35,781 nt of DNA, taken from CALAGJ01 sp964293305. GTDB taxonomy: Bacteria; Bacteroidota; Bacteroidia; Chitinophagales; Chitinophagaceae. Positions within the stretch are counted from its first letter, which is position 1, and every line of letters begins with the position of its first letter. The position numbers were made by a program, and so were the translations under genes. The stretch lies in assembly GCA_964293305.1 (NCBI GenBank), contig CAXYYO010000036.1, positions 1 through 35,781 of the forward strand. Reading direction: 5' to 3'. The notes beneath the pieces were generated by a model. That model did not search any database, was not told the DNA's origin, and saw only the letters and a list, made by a program, of their open reading frames with translations. Positions 8,318 through 17,731 of the stretch are shown here, in pieces.

Positions 8318-9319
8318 ATGCAGCCACATGTTTATATCATTACTGTAAATTATAATAATGCAGCTGATACTATACTATTTCTAACCGCCTTACAGCATTC
8401 TATTACTGTTTCTTTTTCTTGCATAGTCATTGATAATTCTTCTGATGCTGCTTCGTCAAAAGCAGTGAAGGATATGCTTTCTCAAAAAATTGAATTTGGT
8501 ACCAAAGTATATTTCACTTCGGAACATAATATTGATACGCAGATTTTACATGATGCTGATTTTGTGCAAATTAACTGTGCTAACAGGGGCTTTGCAGCAG
8601 CTAACAATATTGCTTTATCTCAAATAATCAATAACCAACTTTTTTCAAAAGATGATTATGTGTTTGTTGTAAATAATGATACTATAATAGAGCAAGGTTG
8701 CATAGAAAAATTAATAGCTGCTGCGCAAATAAATCCTGCACAAACAGGCATTACTGCTCCACTCATCTACTACCACGAAGAGCATAAAATATGGTCAGCC
8801 GGTGGTTGGTATTACAAATCTTTGGGATTGCTAAAAGCATATCATAAAGGTATGGCCAATATTTCATTACTACAACAACCGATTAATTTCTTAACGGGTT
8901 GCGCATGGCTGATACAAATAGATAAACTTCGCAAAGTAACTGGCCTATTAGACGAAGCCTATTTTATGTATTATGAGGACCTAGATTACTCTCTGCATGC
9001 ATATGAGCAGGGTTATCAGTTGCAACTGGTGCCAGATGCCATTTTAAAGCATAAAATAGGTGCCAGCGGCAATGGAGAAATTTCACCTTTCGCTACTTAT
9101 TGGATGATGCGTGGACGGATAAGAACTTTGAAAAAGCATAATAATTTATTTTCGTTTTTCACAGCCATTTTTGTGCTTTTTTTCACAAGATTGTTTTATG
9201 TATTTCCAAAGGCATTGTTACAAGGAAATTTATTTATTATCAAAAAGCAATGCATAGGATTTTTGGATGAAATAGCTAATAGACCGGTTTCAATTTTAAA
9301 CAAGCCAGCTACTATTTAA
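8318..9319 (+). CDS. Glycosyltransferase family 2 (rhamnosyltransferase-like)
   Basis: This is a 333-residue GT-A-fold glycosyltransferase. The N-terminal 'YIITVNYNNAADT' and the acidic metal-binding segment FVVNNDTII are characteristic of GT2, and 'YFMYYEDLDYSLHAYEQGY' carries the catalytic-base ED pair seen in WbbL-like rhamnosyltransferases. A hydrophobic stretch near residues 278-300 (FSFFTAIFVLFFTRLFYVF) may anchor the enzyme to the inner membrane. Together with rmlB and rmlD in the locus this suggests, without proving, that dTDP-rhamnose is the donor. The stop and the next gene's start share bases (TAATG), implying coupled translation with the flippase. Confidence 0.9.
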   Translation: MQPHVYIITVNYNNAADTILFLTALQHSITVSFSCIVIDNSSDAASSKAVKDMLSQKIEFGTKVYFTSEHNIDTQILHDADFVQINCANRGFAAANNIALSQIINNQLFSKDDYVFVVNNDTIIEQGCIEKLIAAAQINPAQTGITAPLIYYHEEHKIWSAGGWYYKSLGLLKAYHKGMANISLLQQPINFLTGCAWLIQIDKLRKVTGLLDEAYFMYYEDLDYSLHAYEQGYQLQLVPDAILKHKIGASGNGEISPFATYWMMRGRIRTLKKHNNLFSFFTAIFVLFFTRLFYVFPKALLQGNLFIIKKQCIGFLDEIANRPVSILNKPATI

Positions 9320-10587
9320 TGTTTAAAATAATAAAAGGAAATATCATTTTTAAGAACTTCTTTTCACTGGGAGTTTTACAAGCAGTAAATCTGTTGATAC
9401 CTCTTATTATTACGCCTTATTTATTGACAACACTGGGGCTCACAAATTTTGGCAAAGTAACTTTTGCGGCTTCTTTTATGGCATTTTTTGTAATGCTGGT
9501 TGATTATGGTTTTAATCTTTATCTCACAAAAGAAGTAGCTGTTAATAGAGAAGATGTAAAGCAAATCAATAAAATATTCAGTATTTCACTCATTACGCGT
9601 AGCGTACTAATAGGTATTTCTTTTTTGCTTTTATTATGCTGCTTAATGATACCAAAATTTGCCGCTGACAAAATGCTTTTTCTGAGCTCATTCTGTATTG
9701 TGCTTGGTCAATCTTTTGTGCCCACTTGGATTTTTCAGGGTTTGGAAAATTTACGCCCATTGACCATCATAAACGGTATCATAAAAATTTCATATATAGC
9801 TGTTGTGTTTATTATAATACATAAACCAGAAGATTATATCAGTGTAAATGTTTTATGGGGTATTAATGGAATTCTTTGTGCCTTTGCCAGTATCTTTTAC
9901 TTGATAAAAAGATATCATATCAAATTTACAGGATGCACTGGTGCAGACGTATATGGCTATATCAAGAATAGTTTTTCATTTTTTATTGCAGGATTTTCAG
10001 TCAACATTTATACTTTTTGCAGCTCTGCTATTCTTGGCTTATTTGCAAGTTATGAATCAGTGGCACTATTTGGTGTGGCGGAAAAAATAATTCAGATTAT
10101 CCGACAGCCTTTGCCCTTATTCTCACAGGTTATTTACCCCGCAGGATGTAGAAAAGCCATTGAGGGAAAGCCCTCATTTTTTTCATTCTTAAAAAAGACT
10201 TATTTGCCATTTCTTTTATTGTTTGCAGTATTTGCAGCTATTTGCTTTGTGCTGAGTCCATTACTGAGTAGTTATTTTCAAAAAGACCATATTACAGAAG
10301 TATCTAACATGGTACGCATCATGCTGCCTGCTGTTCTTTTTATAGCTTTAAACATACCCGCCTATCAGGCATTGTTATCATTTGGACACAATACAACAGT
10401 TTCTATTATTTTATCTGCCTGCTCCGCATTTGGTATTGTCATCAATATAATTCTTTCATCAAAATTTGATCAATCTGGCACGGCTGTACATTTTATAATC
10501 ACCGAGTTTGTAATTTTGATATGCTTGCATATAGCAGTTGCTAAAAAAATGAATCAATCTGTATTAAAAGAATTTTTCAAAAAATGA
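9319..10587 (+). CDS. Polysaccharide repeat-unit flippase (Wzx/RfbX family)
   Basis: This 422-residue polytopic membrane protein has about 12 predicted hydrophobic segments and an N-terminus typical of Wzx-type MOP-superfamily flippases (GVLQAVNLLIPLIITPYLL, followed by GKVTFAASFMAFF). It should move undecaprenyl-diphosphate-linked repeat units across the inner membrane. Position fits: it lies between a glycosyltransferase and the polymerase, overlapping both by 1 and 4 bases. The middle 'SAILGLFASYESVALFGVAEKIIQ' region, with a conserved charged AEK, is common in this family. Confidence 0.92.
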   Translation: MFKIIKGNIIFKNFFSLGVLQAVNLLIPLIITPYLLTTLGLTNFGKVTFAASFMAFFVMLVDYGFNLYLTKEVAVNREDVKQINKIFSISLITRSVLIGISFLLLLCCLMIPKFAADKMLFLSSFCIVLGQSFVPTWIFQGLENLRPLTIINGIIKISYIAVVFIIIHKPEDYISVNVLWGINGILCAFASIFYLIKRYHIKFTGCTGADVYGYIKNSFSFFIAGFSVNIYTFCSSAILGLFASYESVALFGVAEKIIQIIRQPLPLFSQVIYPAGCRKAIEGKPSFFSFLKKTYLPFLLLFAVFAAICFVLSPLLSSYFQKDHITEVSNMVRIMLPAVLFIALNIPAYQALLSFGHNTTVSIILSACSAFGIVINIILSSKFDQSGTAVHFIITEFVILICLHIAVAKKMNQSVLKEFFKK

Positions 10588-11870
10588 GGGCGGTATATAT
10601 ATTATACAGATTTTTCTTTTTTGTGTTGTTTTCAGCAATACTCTTTCAGGATTTTTTTCTACAGGAATTCATTGGCTCTATTGCCCGCAGCCCGGTTGTA
10701 TTTATAGTGCCCATATTATTTATTGCGGTCATTATCATTGAAAATAAATTTATACTATATACAATACCAAAATATTTTTTGTGGTATGTATTCATAACCA
10801 TTGGCACAGCTTTAATAATGTTTGGTATTACAATTTTATTTGTTACTGATACTAACATGTACGTGTATGATGAATGGATGCCTGTGAAACTTGTAAAAAC
10901 AGCATCTTATAATATTGTATTTTTTTTAACTGCTTATACTTTGTATGTGCTGGCAGCAAGAATATCTTTAAGGTTTATATATTACGTTTTACTTTTCTGG
11001 TTCCTTGTATTGTTTTTATACGGTATTGTACAATATTTCTTCTTTGTAAGGATACCTTTTATTAATGCAACATTTACAGGAGAAATAGATAGAATACCAT
11101 TGATAGCTTCTGAGCCATCTACAGCGGCTGCATTTTTTATTATCGTATTTGCATTATTAATGGCATTGAGAGTGTATCTGAAAAAATCTTCGTTTGTAAC
11201 GGTGCTATTAATAACCATAGCACTTGCTACCTTTATGCTGGTTGGCTCCAAAGCTTCATTCGCATTTTTACCCATTGCGGTACTATGGTCTATTAGGAAA
11301 AGATTTACTCCAAAAATGTTTTTGTATGCAGTCATTATTATCATTCCTGTTATTGTTTTTTTTATATTGGTTGTAGTACCTCAACTAGCTACAGATCTTG
11401 AAAGTTTTAATAGCATTAGTTCAAGAAGTACAACATGGTTAGCTGCTATGCAGAGTTTTTTTATGTATCCCTTCGGGGAAGGGTATGGCACATATATGGT
11501 TTATTATCCAAAATTGCTTTTTCCCATTAATGATTTATTAGTGGACATTACGGGTATTCCTTTGCTCACCAATGAGTTGACCGAAATGGTTGATACAGGC
11601 ATCAATCTTTCTCCCAAAGCAGGTATTCCATCTGAAATGGTTTTTAATGGAATTACAGCTATTATATTTTTAATTTACTTGATTAAATCATTTAATAAAA
11701 CATTAAAACAAATACAAATGCCGGCCGTGAAAATTATTCTAAGTTTTGCGGCATGTTTTATTTTTCTTGAATTATTATTGAGCGTAGCCGGGGAAACTGC
11801 TTATATTTATTTAATGATTTTTGTACTTGCAGATAAGCTGTCAAAATCAGATGCCCCAAAAACAATTTAA
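10584..11870 (+). CDS. O-antigen/capsule polymerase-like membrane protein (Wzy/O-antigen ligase family)
   Basis: This 428-residue protein has roughly 10-12 hydrophobic segments and a larger non-membrane loop around residues 265-345. That is the layout of Wzy polymerases and O-antigen ligases, whose sequence conservation is low. The loop has 'SSRSTTWLAAMQSFFMYPFGEGYGTYMVYYP', resembling the RxxxW...G.G motif of the Wzy_C region. As the only such gene beside wzx and wzz it is most likely the polymerase; ligase activity remains possible. It overlaps the flippase gene by 4 bases (ATGA) and ends 5 bases before the next start. Confidence 0.82.
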   Translation: MRAVYILYRFFFFVLFSAILFQDFFLQEFIGSIARSPVVFIVPILFIAVIIIENKFILYTIPKYFLWYVFITIGTALIMFGITILFVTDTNMYVYDEWMPVKLVKTASYNIVFFLTAYTLYVLAARISLRFIYYVLLFWFLVLFLYGIVQYFFFVRIPFINATFTGEIDRIPLIASEPSTAAAFFIIVFALLMALRVYLKKSSFVTVLLITIALATFMLVGSKASFAFLPIAVLWSIRKRFTPKMFLYAVIIIIPVIVFFILVVVPQLATDLESFNSISSRSTTWLAAMQSFFMYPFGEGYGTYMVYYPKLLFPINDLLVDITGIPLLTNELTEMVDTGINLSPKAGIPSEMVFNGITAIIFLIYLIKSFNKTLKQIQMPAVKIILSFAACFIFLELLLSVAGETAYIYLMIFVLADKLSKSDAPKTI

Positions 11871-11875
11871 TAGCA

Positions 11876-13075
11876 TTGAAACTTTTAGTAATAGCACCGC
11901 AAAATTGTTTCCCACCAAAAGATGGCGGTAAAATTGGTATTTATTTTCCATTAGTTGAATATGCAAAATGGGGCACAGTCCACTACGCATTTACGACTGA
12001 TAAATTACCTGATGGAGAATGTACACAACATTTTTCATCTATGGGCATTCATTTGCATCCCTTTGTAATTGTTACCAAAGACAGTGCTTTTGGCCTCATC
12101 AAGAATTTATTTTCTTCAATCCCATTTAAATTTCAAAAATATTTTTCTACCCTATTTCTACAATATTTACAAGAATTAATCAGGAAGGAAAAGATAACTC
12201 ATATTTGGATTAATCATGCTCACATGGCCGAATATGCCCTGCAACTAAAGAAACAGAATGCAGTTAAAATATACTTGAGAGAACATAATATTGAGTTTTC
12301 TCTAGTAGAGCAACTCGTCCCTTTTCTTGAGGGCAATATTAAGAAGAGATTAGCCAACTGGCAGTATCATAAAACTAAACAATATGAAACCACTGCGTGG
12401 AATTTATTTGATAAAGTAATACTTATTTCAGATGCAGACAAAGCCATAGCCGAGCAATATTATATTGGGCAAAATACCACTTTAATTTATGACAGTTATG
12501 AACAAGCTTTCATGGATAAATTAATTGATGAAAACATATATGAGCCTGAATCTTTTATTTTTACAGGCAATATAAACACGATACAAAATGCCATTAATCT
12601 GAAAACATTTGTACATGAAATATGGAATCCATTTATATATGCAAATCCATCGTATAAATTGTATATAACAGGGAATGAGAAAGTAGCCATCGAAAACCTG
12701 CTCCAAATAAATCTTATGGAGCATCATATTTTTGTGATGGGGTTTGTGGAGGATATCGTATCTGCTATAAGATCAAAGCAATTTTTTCTTTCTCCAACTT
12801 ATATAGGTGCAGGCGTAAGAATAAAGGTTTTAAATGCTATGGCCTTGGGTGCTGTTTGTTTTATATCTTCAAAAGATGAAGCCATGCTCAATGATATTTG
12901 CAATAAAAAAAATTCTTTGGTATTCAATGATATCAATGATTTTCAAGAAATGATTGCAGTGGCAAACAACCCTGAAATATACAAATCAGTAAGCAATGCT
13001 GCTAAGGAATTGGTAAACCAATATAAGTATAGCTGGTCTGCGTATAGTGAATCTGTAAAAAGAATACTACAATGA
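11876..13075 (+). CDS. Glycosyltransferase family 4, first of three
   Basis: This 399-residue GT-B-fold transferase starts at a TTG codon 5 bases after the polymerase stop; the translation 'KLLVIAPQNCFPPKDGGK' is a proper GT4 N-terminus with its glycine-rich turn. The C-terminal half carries 'FTGNINTIQNAINLKTF' and SPTYIGAGVRIKVLNAMALG, the donor-nucleotide region that in GT4 enzymes usually has an E-x7-E pair. Here the pair is weak because K-V-L-N-A replaces the common K-x-x-E-A, so the donor pocket may be atypical. It would add one sugar to the lipid-linked repeat unit on the cytoplasmic face. Its stop overlaps the next ATG by 4 bases. Confidence 0.88.
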   Translation: MKLLVIAPQNCFPPKDGGKIGIYFPLVEYAKWGTVHYAFTTDKLPDGECTQHFSSMGIHLHPFVIVTKDSAFGLIKNLFSSIPFKFQKYFSTLFLQYLQELIRKEKITHIWINHAHMAEYALQLKKQNAVKIYLREHNIEFSLVEQLVPFLEGNIKKRLANWQYHKTKQYETTAWNLFDKVILISDADKAIAEQYYIGQNTTLIYDSYEQAFMDKLIDENIYEPESFIFTGNINTIQNAINLKTFVHEIWNPFIYANPSYKLYITGNEKVAIENLLQINLMEHHIFVMGFVEDIVSAIRSKQFFLSPTYIGAGVRIKVLNAMALGAVCFISSKDEAMLNDICNKKNSLVFNDINDFQEMIAVANNPEIYKSVSNAAKELVNQYKYSWSAYSESVKRILQ

Positions 13076-14196
13076 TCAAGATATTGCAAGTAGGAAAATA
13101 TTTTCATCCCGAAAGAGGTGGTATTGAATCAGTTTCAAAATCTTTGATTGACAATCTGGATCAAACAAAATTCAAAATGGACTTGCTTTGTTTTAATACC
13201 AATTCAACAACTATTATAGATAAATACAAGCATGCAACTATCATTCGTTGTGGTATATTATTCTCTTTTTTTTCCGCACCTTTTTCAATTGGGTTCTTTA
13301 AAAGATTTTTTCAACTACACCATGAATATGATATCATACATATACATACTCCAAACCCCATAGCATTAATAGCATTGTATTTTATACATCCATCTGCTAA
13401 AATTATAATTCACTGGCACAGTGATATATTGAATAAGGGTATATTATATAAGTTTATAAGGCCTTTTGAAACAGCTGCGCTTCAAAAAGCATCAAGCATT
13501 ATTGGTACTTCACAAACATATATTGATGAGTCTGAGCCATTAAGAAAATATTCTAATAAAACACATTTTATTCCACTGGGTACTACCATTATAAATAGAC
13601 AAAATCAAGCAGAAGGTGTAGCTGCTCTACGGCAACAATATGCAGGTAAAAAAATAGTGTTTAGTCTCGGCCGATTCGTTGGCTATAAGGGCTTTAATTA
13701 TTTGATAGCAGCTGCTGCTATGATGCAGGATGATATTGTAATCATCATTGGAGGGGATGGTCCATTGTTTCAAGAGTATGAACTACTGATTCAACAAAAT
13801 AAAGTTGCCGATAAAGTTATTTTGACAGGAAATATTTCTGATAATCACTTGCAAAATTATTTTGAAGCAGCTGACATATTTTGTTTGCCATCTTGCGAAA
13901 AGTCAGAAGCTTTTGGTGTTGTAATTATTGAAGCACTTTCCTTTGGAAAGCCTGTAGTGGCTACAACTATTGAAGGCTCCGGCGTAAGCTGGGTTAACCA
14001 ACATGGTGTTACCGGGTTGAATGTGCCCCCAAAGAATCCAACCGCTTTGGCAGATGCTATAAACAAATTAGCCAATGATGCGGCATTAAGAAAACAGATG
14101 GGTGATGCTGCTTTGGAGAGGTATCAGCATAATTTTACAGATGAGATTATGCAAAATAAATTTGAATCATTTTATCATCAATTAATACATCAGTAA
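13072..14196 (+). CDS. Glycosyltransferase family 4, second of three
   Basis: This 374-residue GT4 transferase has a complete GT-B layout. It begins 'VGKYFHPERGGIESVSKSL', has 'HWHSDI' in the N-domain, then 'GRFVGYKGFNYLI' and 'IIGGDGP', and the donor-binding E-x7-E region as SEAFGVVIIEALSFGKPVV. This arrangement is close to mannosyl/glucosyl-type GT4 enzymes such as PimB-like proteins, but the sugar cannot be read from sequence. It overlaps the preceding transferase by 4 bases and is followed 9 bases later by the third. Confidence 0.93.
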   Translation: MIKILQVGKYFHPERGGIESVSKSLIDNLDQTKFKMDLLCFNTNSTTIIDKYKHATIIRCGILFSFFSAPFSIGFFKRFFQLHHEYDIIHIHTPNPIALIALYFIHPSAKIIIHWHSDILNKGILYKFIRPFETAALQKASSIIGTSQTYIDESEPLRKYSNKTHFIPLGTTIINRQNQAEGVAALRQQYAGKKIVFSLGRFVGYKGFNYLIAAAAMMQDDIVIIIGGDGPLFQEYELLIQQNKVADKVILTGNISDNHLQNYFEAADIFCLPSCEKSEAFGVVIIEALSFGKPVVATTIEGSGVSWVNQHGVTGLNVPPKNPTALADAINKLANDAALRKQMGDAALERYQHNFTDEIMQNKFESFYHQLIHQ

Positions 14197-14205
14197 ATTA
14201 CTCAG

Positions 14206-15405
14206 TTGAAACCTCGCATACTCATTATTATCAACCGATTGGTTATTGGCGGACAGGCATTAGATACAGTCCCTTTAGCACATGCCATTCAATCTCACTT
14301 TGAGGTAGATGTATTGTATGGTGAAAAAGAAGCTGATGAAGAGGAAGCTGATTTTTTACGAGAAAAATATCCTTCACTTAGGCTTACAAAAATTCCTCAA
14401 CTCAAAAGAAGTATTAATTGGTTAAATGATGTACGTGCCTATTTCAAAATCAAAAAGCACATACAATCTGCACATTATGATATTGTGCATACACATGGTG
14501 CCAAGTCAGGTTTGATAGGCCGCATAGCGGCATGGCGATGTGGCATAAAAACAATTGTACATACTTATCATGGACACGTATTTCATTCATATTACAATGG
14601 TTTTCTTTCTGCTAGTATTATTCGAATGGAGCGATTACTGGGGCGCATTACAACAAAAGTTGTTGCCATAAGCCTTCATCAATCAAAAGAACTTACAGAA
14701 ATCTATAAAATTGTACCTCTTCATAAAATTATAATCATACCCCTCGGTGTTGATATTGATGCTTTTCAAGCTGATGCAGAAACAGAACGTAGCAATTTTA
14801 GAAATGCATACCAACTTAAAAATGATGAAATAGCCATAGCATTAATTGGTAGGTTGGTTCCCGTAAAAAACCCTTCTTTTTTTATTGATATTGTCCTAAG
14901 GACAGTGAAGGATAAATTGCCTGTAAAGTTTTTTGTAATTGGAGATGGTATTTTGAAATCAGATATGCAGCATCAATTAGAAAAAAATAATATGTTGTGG
15001 AGTGAAAATGATGGCTTAGAAAATAACGCCCCCATCATCTTTACCTCTTGGATTAAAAATATCATACCTGCATTACATGCTATGGATATCATAGCACTTA
15101 CATCATTAAATGAGGGAACGCCTCTTTCAATTATTGAAGCTCAAATCTGTGGAAAACCAGTGGTGGCCTCAAATGTAGGCGGGGTAAGAGATACTTTGAT
15201 AGATGCATCTACAGGTTTTATAGTGGAGCGTCATGATGTCAATCTATTTTATGACAAATTGAAGATGCTTATCACAAATGAAAAATTACGAAGTGAAATG
15301 GGGGAGCGGGCAATTCAATTTGCCGCTATTCATTTTTCTATGCATACTGAAATAAAAAACTATATAACTTTTTATCATACCGAAGTATCATTGCACAGCA
15401 AATGA
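14206..15405 (+). CDS. Glycosyltransferase family 4, third of three
   Basis: This 399-residue GT4 transferase begins at TTG (RILIIINRLVIGGQALDTV), where the GG turn of the acceptor domain is placed normally. 'HTHGAKSGLIGRIAA' and 'HTYHGHVF' resemble the N-domain of GT4 enzymes annotated in capsule and EPS clusters. 'GRLVPVKNPSFF' and SLNEGTPLSIIEAQICGKPVV form the donor site with an intact E-x7-E pair. A TTG start is favoured because the first coding ATG would delete the start of the fold. It sits in the same tight operon, and its stop overlaps the epimerase ATG by 4 bases. Confidence 0.92.
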   Translation: MKPRILIIINRLVIGGQALDTVPLAHAIQSHFEVDVLYGEKEADEEEADFLREKYPSLRLTKIPQLKRSINWLNDVRAYFKIKKHIQSAHYDIVHTHGAKSGLIGRIAAWRCGIKTIVHTYHGHVFHSYYNGFLSASIIRMERLLGRITTKVVAISLHQSKELTEIYKIVPLHKIIIIPLGVDIDAFQADAETERSNFRNAYQLKNDEIAIALIGRLVPVKNPSFFIDIVLRTVKDKLPVKFFVIGDGILKSDMQHQLEKNNMLWSENDGLENNAPIIFTSWIKNIIPALHAMDIIALTSLNEGTPLSIIEAQICGKPVVASNVGGVRDTLIDASTGFIVERHDVNLFYDKLKMLITNEKLRSEMGERAIQFAAIHFSMHTEIKNYITFYHTEVSLHSK

Positions 15406-16454
15406 AAATATTAATAACAGGTACAGCAGGATTTATTGGCTTTCATACAGCAAGTCGTTTTATAAATGCAGGTCATGATGTTGTTGGTATTGATAGCTTA
15501 AATGCTTACTATGATGTAAAGCTTAAATACAGTCGTTTAGCACAGCAAGGCATAGAAAAATCAATCATAAGGTATGATAAAAAAATTATTAGCAGTGTAC
15601 ATCCCAACTATGCTTTTTATCACCTCAATCTTGAAAACAAACTGCACCTCAATCGTATTTTCGAAATAGAGCATTTTGATGCTGTTGTACATCTTGCAGC
15701 ACAAGCTGGAGTTCGGTATAGTTTAGAAGAACCGGAAGCTTATATCAACAGCAATATTATTGGATTTTTAAACATCTTAGAGTGTTGTAGGCATCATCAA
15801 ATTAAGCATTTGGTGTATGCTAGCAGTAGTAGTGTATATGGTCTAACTGATCAATTGCCTTTTAATACAAATATGCCTGTAGAACACCCTATTTCATTAT
15901 ACGCTGCCACCAAAAAGAGTAATGAATTAATGGCGCATAGCTATAGTCATCTGTTTAATATTCCTACCACTGGTTTACGTTTCTTTACAGTGTACGGCCC
16001 ATGGGGTAGACCAGATATGGCACTCTTTATTTTTACAAAAAATATCATAGAGCAAAGACCAATTCAATTGTTTAACCAGGGCAATATGGTTAGGGATTTT
16101 ACTTATGTAGATGACATTGCAGAAGGTGTTTACAAAGTATTACATCACCCCCCTAAAAATAATATAAATTGGAAACCATCTACAGGTCCTATATCTGAAT
16201 CTTCGGCACCTTATAAAATTTATAATATAGGCAATAGTAGTCCTGTAAATCTTGTAGATTATGTTAGTGCTTTAGAGATAGCATTAGGAAAAAAAGCAAT
16301 CCGGGAATATATGCCCATGCAACTTGGCGATGTGCCGGCTGCACATAGTGATGTTACTGATCTTACAAAAAATATAGGCTATAAACCCTTCACTCCTGTA
16401 AATAAAGGTATTCAAAAATTTGTGGACTGGTATCTAAAATATTATAATGTATAA
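15402..16454 (+). CDS. UDP-glucuronate 4-epimerase-like NAD-dependent epimerase
   Basis: This 350-residue extended SDR has GTAGFIG at residues 7-13, the catalytic pair Y167/K171 in YAATKKSNE, and 'SSSSVYG'. The segments 'DSLNAYYDVKLKYSRL' and 'RFFTVYGPWGRPDMALF' are the signature of the LpsL/Cap1J/GAE group, which interconverts UDP-glucuronate and UDP-galacturonate. This suggests galacturonic acid in the polymer. It and the UXS-type decarboxylase on the other operon both draw on UDP-GlcA. It is the last gene of the tightly packed rightward set; the next gene follows after 91 bases with its own promoter-like box. Confidence 0.92.
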   Translation: MKILITGTAGFIGFHTASRFINAGHDVVGIDSLNAYYDVKLKYSRLAQQGIEKSIIRYDKKIISSVHPNYAFYHLNLENKLHLNRIFEIEHFDAVVHLAAQAGVRYSLEEPEAYINSNIIGFLNILECCRHHQIKHLVYASSSSVYGLTDQLPFNTNMPVEHPISLYAATKKSNELMAHSYSHLFNIPTTGLRFFTVYGPWGRPDMALFIFTKNIIEQRPIQLFNQGNMVRDFTYVDDIAEGVYKVLHHPPKNNINWKPSTGPISESSAPYKIYNIGNSSPVNLVDYVSALEIALGKKAIREYMPMQLGDVPAAHSDVTDLTKNIGYKPFTPVNKGIQKFVDWYLKYYNV

Positions 16455-16507
16455 ACAGCATCAATGTAGTCTGCCACAGTCAAATTTATCAAAAGAAATT
16501 TACTTTT

Positions 16508-16515
16508 TATTTTTG
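16508..16515 (+). promoter_or_regulatory. Putative -7 box ahead of rfbB
   Basis: TATTTTTG matches TAnnTTTG exactly, 31 bases upstream of the rfbB ATG and after the tightly coupled part of the operon ends. No clear TTG -33 element is seen, and the AT-rich background lowers confidence. It would allow rfbB to be transcribed separately. Confidence 0.4.
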
Positions 16516-16545
16516 TTCACATCCTTTTAAATACAAAACATTTCT

Positions 16546-17598
16546 ATGAATAAAAAAATATTAATAACGGACGGGGCTGGTTTTATCGGTTCTCATGTGG
16601 TAAGGCTTTTTGTAAATAAATATCCATCTTATCAAATCATCAATGTAGATGCTTTGACTTATGCTGGAAATCTTGAAAACCTGCGGGATATTGAACATGC
16701 TCCAAACTATATTTTTGAAAAAGTAAATATTTTGGATACAGCTGCGCTGAAAATTATTTTTGAAAAATATGGTGTTACTGATATTATACATCTGGCTGCT
16801 GAAAGCCATGTAGATCGCAGTATTTTATCACCAATGGATTTTATACATACAAATATTGTAGGTACAGTAAATTTATTAAATACTGCAAAGGAATACTGGA
16901 AAAATGGAATAGACCAGCATCGGTTTTATCATGTAAGTACAGATGAAGTGTATGGAACATTGGGTAATACAGGATTTTTTACAGAAACTACTGCTTATTC
17001 GCCAAACTCACCATACTCAGCCAGTAAAGCAGCATCTGATCATTTTGTAAGAGCTTGGGGCGAAACTTTTCATCTACCCTTTGTTATTTCAAACTGTTCA
17101 AATAATTATGGCCCCAATCATTTTCCAGAAAAACTAATTCCTTTATTTATCAACAATATTATAAATCAAAAACCTTTGCCGGTATATGGTAAAGGTGATA
17201 ATACCCGTGACTGGCTATTTGTAAAAGATCATGCATTAGCTATTGATCTCATTTTTCATAAAGGAGAAAATAAAGAAACATACAATATTGGAGGGTTTAA
17301 TGAATGGAAAAATATTGATCTGGTGCAGTTGCTTTGCAAACTCATGGATCAAAAACTAAATCGCCCTGATGGCACTAGTACTCATCTTATTAAATATGTA
17401 ACTGACCGCCCCGGACATGATTTGAGGTATGCTATTGATGCCAGTAAACTAAATAAACAACTGGGCTGGTATCCAAGTGTAACTTTTGAAGAAGGATTAA
17501 GCCTTACAATAGATTGGTATTTGGCTAATACGGAATGGCTACAACATGTAACAAGTGGGGATTACCAAAGTTACTATGTACAACAGTATAAGCAATAA
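16546..17598 (+). CDS. rfbB: dTDP-glucose 4,6-dehydratase (RmlB/RfbB) with altered NAD motif
   Basis: This is a 350-residue dehydratase converting dTDP-glucose to dTDP-4-keto-6-deoxyglucose, the second step of dTDP-rhamnose synthesis. Catalytic residues are present: T132-D133-E134 in STDEVYG and Y157/K161 in YSASK. 'NYGPNHFPEKLIPLFI' and 'GDNTRDWLFVKDH' are also classical RmlB segments, and length is normal. The oddity is in the N-terminal NAD motif. RmlB proteins read TGGAGFIGS, but here codon 9 is GAC (Asp), so the first glycine of GxxGxxG is missing. A single G-to-A change from GGC would explain it. The frame is otherwise intact. It may be a real variant, a damaged enzyme or a sequencing error. 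It lies far from rfbD and without rmlA or rmlC. Confidence 0.93.
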   Translation: MNKKILITDGAGFIGSHVVRLFVNKYPSYQIINVDALTYAGNLENLRDIEHAPNYIFEKVNILDTAALKIIFEKYGVTDIIHLAAESHVDRSILSPMDFIHTNIVGTVNLLNTAKEYWKNGIDQHRFYHVSTDEVYGTLGNTGFFTETTAYSPNSPYSASKAASDHFVRAWGETFHLPFVISNCSNNYGPNHFPEKLIPLFINNIINQKPLPVYGKGDNTRDWLFVKDHALAIDLIFHKGENKETYNIGGFNEWKNIDLVQLLCKLMDQKLNRPDGTSTHLIKYVTDRPGHDLRYAIDASKLNKQLGWYPSVTFEEGLSLTIDWYLANTEWLQHVTSGDYQSYYVQQYKQ

Positions 17599-17644
17599 CT
17601 GCAAATTCTATTTTTTTTTGATACAGATTGTTGATAAAAATAGG

Positions 17645-17724
17645 ATTGTATCCTTTTAAATCTATACAATTTACGAATCCTCTGATGGGGTTTTTATAGT
17701 GTGTGTTTTTAAAAAGAGCACACA
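17645..17724. terminator. Hairpins between convergent rfbB and esterase genes
   Basis: The 133-base convergent gap contains ATTGTAT (17645-17651) pairing with ATACAAT (17664-17670). It also contains TGTGTG (17700-17705) pairing with CACACA (17719-17724). Read on the minus strand, the first hairpin is followed by CCTATTTTTA, a weak U-tract suitable for ending the esterase transcript. Neither hairpin has a good U-tract on the plus strand, so termination of rfbB is less certain. Confidence 0.4.
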
Positions 17725-17731
17725 AAAAAAA

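Noticed and set aside
10982..11344. 120-codon minus-strand frame inside the polymerase gene
   Set aside because: It is fully antisense to a clear multi-pass membrane protein, and its composition (repeated Asn, Ala, Ile) is what reverse-reading of that gene produces.
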